Of a stretch of DNA of 15,071 bases, positions 1-6,861 are shown piece after piece (the stretch's first letter is position 1; every line of letters starts with the position of its first letter). Position numbers and translations under genes: made by a program. The stretch comes from Bermanella sp051277445 (GTDB taxonomy: Bacteria; Pseudomonadota; Gammaproteobacteria; Pseudomonadales; Oceanobacteraceae). The stretch covers positions 1-15,071 of the forward strand of contig JBNMQC010000048.1 of assembly GCA_051277445.1 (NCBI GenBank), in the 5' to 3' direction. Under the pieces are notes generated by a model. It made no database searches and was not told where the DNA came from. It saw only the letters and a list, made by a program, of their open reading frames with translations.

Positions 1-1
1 A

Positions 2-2194
2 ATTGGTAACTTATATGCTTATGAGGATGCCAACAATCGATACGACACACGAGGCTGGCCAGAGTTTCCGTTTTGGCCTAACCCAAAACAGTTAAGCCAC
101 ATGGGTTATTACTACAAATGGATGGAGCGGGCGTATTTGTCCGGGCTAAGAATGTTGACAACGGCCTTGGTGGAAAATGAAGTATTGTGTTGGGCACAAA
201 GCACGATTAATCCAGCGGCTTGGGTGAATCCTAATAGCTGTAATGTCATGGATAGTTTGCGTTTACAGGTGCAGCGCCTTAATGAAATGGAGGCTTACAT
301 CGATGCACAAAGCGGTGGCCCAGGTAAGGGTTGGTTCCGCTTAGTGACCACACCAGCCGAGGCCCGCGAAGTGATTGCCGATGGCAAGATGGCTGTGCTC
401 ATGGGGGTTGAGGCATCTGAGACATTTGACTGCGGCGTGAAAGATAAATGTAACCGCAATACAGTGGAAGAAAAACTTAATGAATTGTACGACCTAGGGA
501 TTCGTACGATTTATCCGACACATAAATTTGATAATCAGTTAGGCGGCTCAAGGGTCGAAGATGGGTTTATCAATATTGGACAGTTCTTATCCACAGGGCG
601 CTTTTTTGAAACCCAAGAATGCGATGAACATTCACAGGGCAATTGGTTTACATCGGGCTTTCCGTTATTGGGTCAGATCGACTTTATCAGTGATATTCTC
701 GATATTATTGGTTTGAACCCACAATATGATGAAACTCGTGACCATTGTAATCAGCATGGTTTAACTGGCTTGGGTGTGTATTTAGTCAATCGCATGATTG
801 ACAAGAAAATGCTGATTGAACTGGACCACTTAAGTGCCGACAGTGCCACACAAGTGATGGATATTGTTGAGGCCAGAAATTACAGCGGTGTCATTACTTC
901 ACACAGCTGGATGAGCAGTGCCCGAGACGGCGGCCTACATAATAATACAAAACGCTTATTTGAAGTGGGTGGCTTTGGTGCACCATATAATGGTAATGCA
1001 TTGGAGATGGAGTCTAAAGTTGGCCGTTATTTAGATGTGGTCGAACAAACCCCTTATCTGAATGGTGTGGGTGTGGGTTCTGATATGAGCGGTCTAGGTG
1101 GTCAAGCGAAGGCACGCAGTAACGCTGATATTGATCCACTCACTTATCCGTTTACCAATGAGTTTGGTTTGACATTTGATAAACAGGTTTCGGGTAATCG
1201 AGTGTTTGATCTTAACCAAGATGGTATTGCCCATTACGGTTTGCTGGCGGATCAAATTGAGGATATGCGCCAACGCAATTCTGGACGTATTTATGAAGCG
1301 GTAATGAACTCAGCTGAAGCGTATTTACAAATGTGGGAGCGCGCAGAAGCCTCGCCTAAAACCCCATACTTTGACCCGCTAGAAAACTTTGTGAAAATTT
1401 ATAACCGAAAGGCACAGCGCTGCATGGATATTCCAGGGGAAGACAATAACCTAGTGAACGGTGCCAATGTTCAATTATGGGATTGCCAGGACAATGCGTT
1501 TGATCAACATTGGATATGGGATAAAGAAAACGAGCGGTTTGAAAACCGCGCTGATCGAACGAAATGCCTAGATAATCGTGGCCAAGCATATGAAGGCGGT
1601 GAAATTGTCATATGGGATTGCGTTGATAGCGATAATCTTCGTTGGACTTACAACATGAACACGCTGGCCAGTAAACATGATGCCAATATCGTTGCAGACG
1701 CTTATGGCGAAGGTAATGGTGCGGATGTAGGGCAGTGGAGTTATCACGGGCGTAAATGGCAGGAATGGGAATTGCGCCCACTTTCCATTGATTTTAAATG
1801 GGTGGATTGGCGTGATAAAAATAAAGGTAAATGTTTAACGGTTGTAGACAGTGTCGCTGCTAATGGTTCGAAAATTGAATTGCGTAGCTGTAACGGTGGC
1901 CAAGCTCAAAAATGGATGTATGACTCTGTCAACGATCAAATGCATTCAGGCTTGCCCGGTGATTTCTGTTTAGATGTACCCAATGGTAATGTCAGTGACG
2001 GTACACAATTACAAATCTGGCAGTGTGCGCAAGATAATTTGAATCAGAAGTTTTATAAAGAAAGTAATCGTTTTCGCTCGGTTATTAATCAAAATAAAGT
2101 GATTGATGCAGCCGGTACCAATAGTGGTGATGCGATTGTAATGTGGGAATACCACGGTGGTGACAATCAAAAATGGCGAGCAGGCCTGCACTAG
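2..2194 (+). CDS. Peptidase M19 (membrane dipeptidase)-like protein with two C-terminal ricin-type lectin domains, 5'-truncated by the window
   Basis: The frame is open to the left edge (33 codons before the first ATG at 101), so the true start and any signal peptide lie outside. Numbering from that ATG, residues about 80-420 match the metal-dependent dipeptidase (M19, amidohydrolase) fold: GVEASE with the bridging-Glu position E104, LDHLS with H242, SHS with H268, and GVGSDMSG with the Asp D328. The N-terminal HxD metal pair would be upstream and is not seen. Residues about 430-560 and 570-697 are two beta-trefoils, each with three repeats of the QxW type; several repeats carry the paired-cysteine pattern (RCMD, KCLD, KCLT and FCLD with later WDC, WDC, RSC and WQC). 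Numerous cysteines suggest an extracytoplasmic, disulfide-bonded protein. The distance E104-H242 is about 140 residues against roughly 70 in the mammalian enzyme, implying an insertion. Inference: an exported hydrolase targeted to glycans. The substrate is unknown. Confidence 0.82.
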   Translation: MGNLYAYEDANNRYDTRGWPEFPFWPNPKQLSHMGYYYKWMERAYLSGLRMLTTALVENEVLCWAQSTINPAAWVNPNSCNVMDSLRLQVQRLNEMEAYIDAQSGGPGKGWFRLVTTPAEAREVIADGKMAVLMGVEASETFDCGVKDKCNRNTVEEKLNELYDLGIRTIYPTHKFDNQLGGSRVEDGFINIGQFLSTGRFFETQECDEHSQGNWFTSGFPLLGQIDFISDILDIIGLNPQYDETRDHCNQHGLTGLGVYLVNRMIDKKMLIELDHLSADSATQVMDIVEARNYSGVITSHSWMSSARDGGLHNNTKRLFEVGGFGAPYNGNALEMESKVGRYLDVVEQTPYLNGVGVGSDMSGLGGQAKARSNADIDPLTYPFTNEFGLTFDKQVSGNRVFDLNQDGIAHYGLLADQIEDMRQRNSGRIYEAVMNSAEAYLQMWERAEASPKTPYFDPLENFVKIYNRKAQRCMDIPGEDNNLVNGANVQLWDCQDNAFDQHWIWDKENERFENRADRTKCLDNRGQAYEGGEIVIWDCVDSDNLRWTYNMNTLASKHDANIVADAYGEGNGADVGQWSYHGRKWQEWELRPLSIDFKWVDWRDKNKGKCLTVVDSVAANGSKIELRSCNGGQAQKWMYDSVNDQMHSGLPGDFCLDVPNGNVSDGTQLQIWQCAQDNLNQKFYKESNRFRSVINQNKVIDAAGTNSGDAIVMWEYHGGDNQKWRAGLH

Positions 2195-2211
2195 TCACTG
2201 CTTTATGATGT

Positions 2212-2247
2212 AAAAAACCGTCATGGCTTCAGCCGTGGCGGTTTTTT
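2212..2247 (+). terminator. Rho-independent terminator after the dipeptidase-lectin gene
   Basis: An inverted repeat begins 18 bases after the stop codon: AAAAAACCG pairs with CGGTTTTTT, and inside it CATGG faces CCGTG with single mismatches around a short loop. The 3' arm ends in six T. The A tract on the 5' side would also let it work on the opposite strand, but no gene converges here. Confidence 0.85.
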
Positions 2248-2328
2248 CAATTCTGCTTGTCATATTTTGTTCATCCACCTGTCACATAGGTTCGCTTCAA
2301 TGAGATCTCAAATAAAAAGGAGACCGTT

Positions 2329-2643
2329 ATGAAACAACTTATCGTACTGTGTGCCATTCTCTTTGCGCTGGCCTCTCAGGCTCAAGCATCGACGTTAGAG
2401 TCCATGGAAGGGAAAGTCATTTTCTCTAAAGGTGACTACCATTTAGTGAACGCTACGCAATCTCGTGAGCTAAGCGGCTTATCCAATCAACAGTTGCGTC
2501 ATTACGAAGGCTTGACCATTAAAGCGGCAGGTCAGTTGAATGATGAATCTTTAGAGATTTATAAAGTATTTGTAAAAACCGAACAGGGCTATGAAACCAC
2601 ATATGATTGGGATGTGGTAAACCAAGACTTGTATGCAGATTAA
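2329..2643 (+). CDS. Small exported protein of unknown function
   Basis: 104 residues starting at an ATG with a strong ribosome binding site (AAGGAG at 2317-2322, 6 bases before the start). Residues 1-20 are a standard signal peptide: Lys at position 3, a hydrophobic core, and AQA followed by S as the predicted cleavage point, leaving a mature protein of about 84 residues with no cysteine. The mature part alternates hydrophobic and polar residues: GKVIF, YHLV, then YEGLTIKAAG and LEIYKVFV. This resembles the beta-strand spacing of small periplasmic OB-fold proteins, but the assignment is only an impression. It is a single-gene unit with terminators before and after it. I do not recognise the family. 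Being a real gene is well supported; function is not. Confidence 0.8.
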   Translation: MKQLIVLCAILFALASQAQASTLESMEGKVIFSKGDYHLVNATQSRELSGLSNQQLRHYEGLTIKAAGQLNDESLEIYKVFVKTEQGYETTYDWDVVNQDLYAD

Positions 2644-2671
2644 TCACAAATCTTCGATTGCGTTTTAATAC

Positions 2672-2700
2672 AGGCAGCATGACTTTTGCTGCCTTTGTTT
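2672..2700 (+). terminator. Rho-independent terminator after the small exported protein
   Basis: A perfect 8-bp stem AGGCAGCA / TGCTGCCT with a 7-base loop, followed by TTGTTT. It lies 28 bases after the stop codon of the 104-residue protein and insulates it from the EIIC-EAL gene. Confidence 0.8.
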
Positions 2701-2746
2701 GCCACGCGGTAATGATGGGTAGGGTTTTGCCTGCCTGTTAAGGATT

Positions 2747-2760
2747 ACCTATTTATAGGT
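2747..2760. repeat. Short inverted repeat, possible operator upstream of the EIIC-EAL gene
   Basis: ACCTAT-TT-ATAGGT, 6-bp arms with a 2-base centre, about 155 bases upstream of the EAL gene start. Half-site size and spacing would suit a dimeric regulator, but there is only one copy, so it may be chance. Confidence 0.25.
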
Positions 2761-2885
2761 ACAGAGAACGAAAAGGCTTCATGTGTTTTTATGCATTCTT
2801 TAACCATGGCATCATTTTGTCGGCTCAGGTCTCTTTAAATTGCTATTTAAGTGGAACCAATAGTCGAATTAAGCCATGAATTCCA

Positions 2886-2902
2886 CTATGCTTAGGGCAT
2901 AG
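2886..2902 (+). promoter_or_regulatory. Hairpin immediately upstream of the EIIC-EAL start codon
   Basis: CTATGC pairs with GCATAG around the loop TTAGG, ending 11 bases before the ATG at 2914. The start has no good Shine-Dalgarno sequence other than purines in or next to this hairpin (TAGGG in the loop region, CGGA just after). Folding could therefore limit ribosome access. The stem is only 6 bp, so the regulatory role is speculative. Confidence 0.3.
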
Positions 2903-2913
2903 CGGATTAACGA

Positions 2914-4947
2914 ATGACTATGAACTATCAACAGCGTGCGCATCTTTGGCTGAGCTGCATACAACAAGGATTTGTGGCACTGCTACCCGTTCTGTTTTTT
3001 GGTGCCTTAGCGTTAACCTTTGTTCAAATTCCTCAGTATTACCCCAGTCTTGAATCGGCCCCTGTGTTTAAGGTTGCATCTTTTATTGTGCAATCCACTT
3101 ATGGCCTGATCTCTGTATTTTTAGTGGCCAGCATCAGTTACCAGCTTGCGGCTCATCATATTGAGCGCTTAGATTTATTAATGAGCCCATTGATGATTGC
3201 AGTGCTCTCAGTCATGACGCTTGTGATTATGCTGTATATGTCCAATGACGCTGATCGTTATTTGAGCTTGGGTTTTGCACATATTATTCATGCAGTCATC
3301 GTTGGCATTGTCTTTACTGAATTATTTGTCTTATTTTTGCGTTTGTACTCGGTACACTTTTCCTATCTTGAGCATGAAATAAATGGCCAGTTATCCACCG
3401 CCATTCGCATGATTGTGCCCAGTGTTATCGTTCCTTTATGCATGATTGCGTTTTATCACTTTATATTCATGGATGCAGCTCTCATTGAGAGTGCTACCTT
3501 GTGGATCATAGGTGCTGTGGATTTAAATGACGGCCTGAGCATTTGGCAAAACATTAAAATTATTTTGATAAACCAAATAGCTTGGTTTATGGGGATTCAT
3601 GGCAGCTCTGTAATTGTTACCGTTGCGGATGTGATTTTTGCACCGATCAGTGCTGATAATTTCAGTGGTGAAATTATCAGCCACTTTGCATACCTAGGTG
3701 GTTCAGGCTGTACCCTGGGTTTGGTGATGACCTTGTTTTTTTCACGACGAAATAGTAACCGACACTTTGCTAAATACGCCATTATCCCAAGTTTATTCAA
3801 TATTAATGAGCTGGTTATATTTGGTCTGCCTATCGTTTTGAATCGTTTTTTGCTGTTGCCGTTTTTATTCATGCCGGTACTGGCTGTTGGGATTACCTAC
3901 TTAAGTATTGGCTTCGGTTGGGTTTCGTTTTCGAATCATGACGTGGTTTGGAGTATGCCATTTTTATTGGGCGGTTATTTACTCACCGAACACTGGAGTG
4001 GGGCGGTTTTACAGTGTGTCATTTGCATCGTCAGTGGTCTTATATATTGGCCATTCTTAAAGCGCTATGAGGTGTATCAAAACCAGCAGCAAGCGCAAAA
4101 GATTAAAGGGTTGATTGAGCAACTGAGTCAGCCTGACATAGATATGAAGACAGCTCTTAAGTCCCCTGGCGAACTGGGGGTGTTCTGCCGTCGAATAGCA
4201 AAAGATCTTTCTAGTCTTAAAGACTTAGAACTGCACTACCAGCCTAAGGTGGATGCTCAGGGAAAAGTCGAAGGGGCGGAAGCCTTATTACGTTGGCAGC
4301 ATCCGGTGTACGGCAGCTTGCCACCTTCTTTGTTTATACCCATTGCAGAGGCGTCTGAGCAAATACATAGCTTGGGCATGTGGGTGGTTGAACGCAGTTT
4401 GAAGGACATGGGGTTAATGGACCGCTCCTATGGGTTTAGCGGCATCCCCTTTGCGATTAATGTGTCACCTATTCAGCTGACTCGCCCTGAATTTTTTAAA
4501 ACAATGAAAAAGCATATTGCCCGTTATGGGGTGGACCCGAAACGCATTGAACTGGAGATTACCGAAGGTCAGCGTTTATTTCTAACCGAGGCGTTAGTTG
4601 AAGAGCTACGCAAGTTAGCAAGTATGGGCGTGCGTATTGCGGTGGACGATTTTGGTATGGGGCACACCTCTTTGCATTACCTAAGATCATTTCCGGTACA
4701 CAGCTTGAAGATTGATGGCGATATCATTAAAGATGTGGCCGACAGTGCCTTGATTCAAGAGATCGTGCAGAGCATGGTTCACCTTGCACACGGTATGAAC
4801 GCGGTATTAATTGCTGAGTGGGTTGAGCAAGAGACGCAATTGGATCGCCTGAAAACCCTGGGGTGTGATCAATATCAAGGGGCGATCTTCAGTATGCCAC
4901 TGCCTCTTCCCGAGTTAGTGGCATACTGTGTGAAACATCAAAAATAA
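2914..4947 (+). CDS. PTS EIIC-like membrane domain fused to a cyclic-di-GMP phosphodiesterase (EAL) domain
   Basis: 677 residues. Residues about 10-385 are hydrophobic with roughly ten membrane segments and resemble the EIIC permease of the lactose/cellobiose/chitobiose PTS family: WFMGIHGSS (H229), LGGSGCTLGL (261-270), and FNINEL followed by FGLPIVLN (E299). The His and Glu are at the conserved sugar-contacting positions of ChbC-type permeases; the usual NEP is NEL here. A cytoplasmic linker (about 386-435) leads to an EAL domain at 437-677. Its catalytic set appears complete: E456 in EALLRW, N516, E548, D578-D579 in DDFG, K599, E635 and Q655. Loop 6 reads DDFGMGHTSL, near the canonical form. 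One oddity is AEWVE in place of AEGVE. No EIIA or EIIB domain or gene is visible. Inference: a membrane sensor that binds a saccharide and adjusts local cyclic-di-GMP breakdown. ATG 2914 was taken as the start; a second in-frame ATG lies at 2920. Confidence 0.88.
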   Translation: MTMNYQQRAHLWLSCIQQGFVALLPVLFFGALALTFVQIPQYYPSLESAPVFKVASFIVQSTYGLISVFLVASISYQLAAHHIERLDLLMSPLMIAVLSVMTLVIMLYMSNDADRYLSLGFAHIIHAVIVGIVFTELFVLFLRLYSVHFSYLEHEINGQLSTAIRMIVPSVIVPLCMIAFYHFIFMDAALIESATLWIIGAVDLNDGLSIWQNIKIILINQIAWFMGIHGSSVIVTVADVIFAPISADNFSGEIISHFAYLGGSGCTLGLVMTLFFSRRNSNRHFAKYAIIPSLFNINELVIFGLPIVLNRFLLLPFLFMPVLAVGITYLSIGFGWVSFSNHDVVWSMPFLLGGYLLTEHWSGAVLQCVICIVSGLIYWPFLKRYEVYQNQQQAQKIKGLIEQLSQPDIDMKTALKSPGELGVFCRRIAKDLSSLKDLELHYQPKVDAQGKVEGAEALLRWQHPVYGSLPPSLFIPIAEASEQIHSLGMWVVERSLKDMGLMDRSYGFSGIPFAINVSPIQLTRPEFFKTMKKHIARYGVDPKRIELEITEGQRLFLTEALVEELRKLASMGVRIAVDDFGMGHTSLHYLRSFPVHSLKIDGDIIKDVADSALIQEIVQSMVHLAHGMNAVLIAEWVEQETQLDRLKTLGCDQYQGAIFSMPLPLPELVAYCVKHQK

Positions 4948-4948
4948 C

Positions 4949-5920
4949 CTAGGGTGCGAGCACCACTTTACCGGCGACCTTTCGTTGCAGAACATCGTTT
5001 AACGCTTGGTGTACGTCGTCCATTTTATAGATTTTATGGATGTGCGGCTTAAGTAAGCCCTTGCTGTACCAGGTGAATAATTCCACTTGGTTAGCCATAT
5101 AGTCTTGTGGTTGCTTTTGTACAAAACTGCCCCAGAAAACCCCCGTGACACTGAAACCTTTAACTAGGGCAAGGTTCACTGCAAATTCAGGAATGCGGCC
5201 TGAGGCAAAACCGATCACTAGGTACCGGCCGTTCCATGCCATGCGACGAATACTGGCATCAAAAGCATCGCCACCAACTGGATCAAACACCACATTAAAG
5301 CCCTTGTTACCGGCTAACTTTTTCAAGTTATCGGCCAGTTGCGCATCATTCAATACAAGGTTGTCAGCACCGTGGTCGCTGGCAATGTCGAGCTTTTCCT
5401 GGGTAGAAGCCACGGCCGTCACTTTGGCGCCCATGGCTTTAGCGATTTCGATGGCAGCAATGCCCGTGCTACCAGCGGCACCCAGTACTAATACGTGTTC
5501 ACCTTCTTGTAATTGCGCGCGCTGCTTTAAAGCGTGATGAGACGTGCCATAAGCACACATAAGCGCGGTTGCATGTTCAGCGGATAAACCGTTTGGCAGT
5601 GGCTGAACAATGGATTGATGCAACACCACTTGTTCGGCGTAACCGCCGATTGGCATGATAGCGGCAACCTCATCACCCACTTTGAACTTCTCAACCCCTT
5701 CTCCGACTGCGTCAATGACACCAGCCACTTCAATCCCTGGTGTGAAAGGTGTAGGTGGCTTCATTTGATATAAGCCCTGCACCAATAAACCATCTGGATA
5801 GTTAACACCTATGGCACTGGCGCGAACGCGTACTTGGTTTTTCTTTACTTCAGGGGTCGGCGCGTCAATGACTTTCAAATCTTCGATGGGTGCAAATGCT
5901 TCGCAAATTACTTGTTTCAT
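4949..5920 (-). CDS. NADPH:quinone oxidoreductase-type zinc-less dehydrogenase (MDR family)
   Basis: 323 residues, the usual length of the quinone oxidoreductase branch of the medium-chain dehydrogenase superfamily. The N-terminal GroES-like catalytic domain (about 1-125) includes GVNYPDGLLVQG and TPGIEVAGVIDAVG, and lacks the zinc-ligand pattern of alcohol dehydrogenases. The Rossmann domain (about 126-270) has the nucleotide-binding LVLGAAGSTG at 144-153 (the more common form is AAGGVG) and DPVGGDAF. It is expected to transfer hydride from NAD(P)H to quinones or activated alkenes in the cytoplasm; the real substrate is unknown. A good ribosome binding site (AAGGTG) precedes the ATG. It is monocistronic, and its stop codon is one base from the stop of the convergent EIIC-EAL gene, with no terminator hairpin between them. 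Confidence 0.88.
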   Translation of the reverse strand: MKQVICEAFAPIEDLKVIDAPTPEVKKNQVRVRASAIGVNYPDGLLVQGLYQMKPPTPFTPGIEVAGVIDAVGEGVEKFKVGDEVAAIMPIGGYAEQVVLHQSIVQPLPNGLSAEHATALMCAYGTSHHALKQRAQLQEGEHVLVLGAAGSTGIAAIEIAKAMGAKVTAVASTQEKLDIASDHGADNLVLNDAQLADNLKKLAGNKGFNVVFDPVGGDAFDASIRRMAWNGRYLVIGFASGRIPEFAVNLALVKGFSVTGVFWGSFVQKQPQDYMANQVELFTWYSKGLLKPHIHKIYKMDDVHQALNDVLQRKVAGKVVLAP

Positions 5921-5947
5921 AAATCACCTTTTTGTTTATAGCGATAG

Positions 5948-5959
5948 TAGGAGGTCCTA
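5948..5959. promoter_or_regulatory. Near-palindrome upstream of the oxidoreductase gene, possible operator
   Basis: TAGGA-GG-TCCTA, 5-bp arms, centred about 33 bases upstream of the oxidoreductase start codon on the minus strand. The position suits a repressor or redox-regulator site. A second inverted pair, GAAGTGAA (5970-5977) and TTCACTTC (6023-6030), flanks the rest of the divergent region shared with tag. No regulator gene adjoins it, so the assignment is weak. Confidence 0.25.
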
Positions 5960-6095
5960 TTAAATAAATGAAGTGAATATGATTTATCTTTCCGTATCAG
6001 TGAAACTTATAGTTGAAAGGAGTTCACTTCGAGATTGCTGTTTGTGTGTGGCTGTATTTTAATGGTGTGTATGAATATACAGTGTGTGCGTTTTT

Positions 6096-6710
6096 ATGAG
6101 ACTAGATAAATTGCAATCCCTAGCTATTTGCCCTTGGGCCAAGGGTGAAGAATATGTGCGTTATCACAATCAAGAGTGGGGCGTGCCGTGTCGTGATGAC
6201 CAAGCTTTGTTTGAGAAAATCTGCTTAGAGGGCCAGCAGGCCGGTTTGAGTTGGATTACAGTATTAAAAAAGCGAGACCATTATCGCGCCTGCTTTCATC
6301 AATTTAACCCCAATAAAGTTGCTAAAATGCGCGATGACGAGATCGAAGCGCTTTTACTTGATGCAGGGCTCATTCGAAATCGCTTAAAGCTTTATGGGAT
6401 TCGTAAAAACGCCTTGGCGTTTTTAGCATTGCAAAAGGAATTAAAGAAACAAAGCTTACAGTTTCATGACTTCATTTGGGGATTTGTCCAAAACCAAGTT
6501 AAGGTGAATCACTTCAAACACTTATCTGATGTGCCAGTGCAAACCGATGAGGCACTGGCCATGAGTAAAGCGTTAAAAAAAGCGGGTTTTACCTTTGTTG
6601 GGCCGACCATCTGTTATGCATTCATGCAATCCATGGGCTTGGTGAATGATCATTTAACCCACTGCCCATGCCACCCGGAGAATGAAGGGCAACCGTGCGC
6701 AACAATATAA
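6096..6710 (+). CDS. tag: DNA-3-methyladenine glycosylase I
   Basis: 204 residues from ATG 6096. It removes 3-methyladenine from alkylated DNA as the first step of base excision repair. Family features: CPWA with C12, YHNQEWG with H24, the region LEGQQAGLSW (E45, W53), FVGPTICYAFMQSMGLVNDH, and C-terminal H186 and C190. C12, H24, H186 and C190 match the four-residue zinc site (Cys4, His17, His175, Cys179 in the E. coli enzyme). The frame also opens with a GTG at 6084, adding four residues, but family N-termini begin shortly before the zinc cysteine, so ATG 6096 is preferred. Neither start has a convincing ribosome binding site; the AAAGGAG at 6016-6022 is followed by in-frame stops at 6060 and 6072. 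The following MFS gene is 151 bases away and probably has its own promoter. Confidence 0.93.
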   Translation: MRLDKLQSLAICPWAKGEEYVRYHNQEWGVPCRDDQALFEKICLEGQQAGLSWITVLKKRDHYRACFHQFNPNKVAKMRDDEIEALLLDAGLIRNRLKLYGIRKNALAFLALQKELKKQSLQFHDFIWGFVQNQVKVNHFKHLSDVPVQTDEALAMSKALKKAGFTFVGPTICYAFMQSMGLVNDHLTHCPCHPENEGQPCATI

Positions 6711-6861
6711 GCCTCTTTGCTTTCCTAGTATCGCGATTTGCCATGTAAATATGTTAACGTGCCGTCTGCTAATCTTTATTTAGTGTCTTTCTATATGGCG
6801 GGCATAAATCGCACGTTTACCGGATGGTACATTCGGCAGCTTCAATTGATCTGGGTATTTT

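Noticed and set aside
2257..2290. TTGTCA followed by weak -10-like bases ahead of the 104-residue protein.
   Set aside because: TTGTCA is a fair -35 box, but the hexamer at 17-base spacing (TGTCAC) is a poor -10 match, so no promoter is called.
5145..5537. A 130-codon open frame antisense to the oxidoreductase gene.
   Set aside because: It lies wholly within a well-supported gene, has low-complexity composition with no recognisable motif, and is a mirror of that gene's codon pattern. The same applies to the antisense frames over ychF, pth, rplY, ispE and betB.
6084..6095. A GTG start for tag, four codons upstream of the ATG.
   Set aside because: No ribosome binding site supports it, and the ATG already gives a complete zinc-binding N-terminus. 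It cannot be fully excluded.
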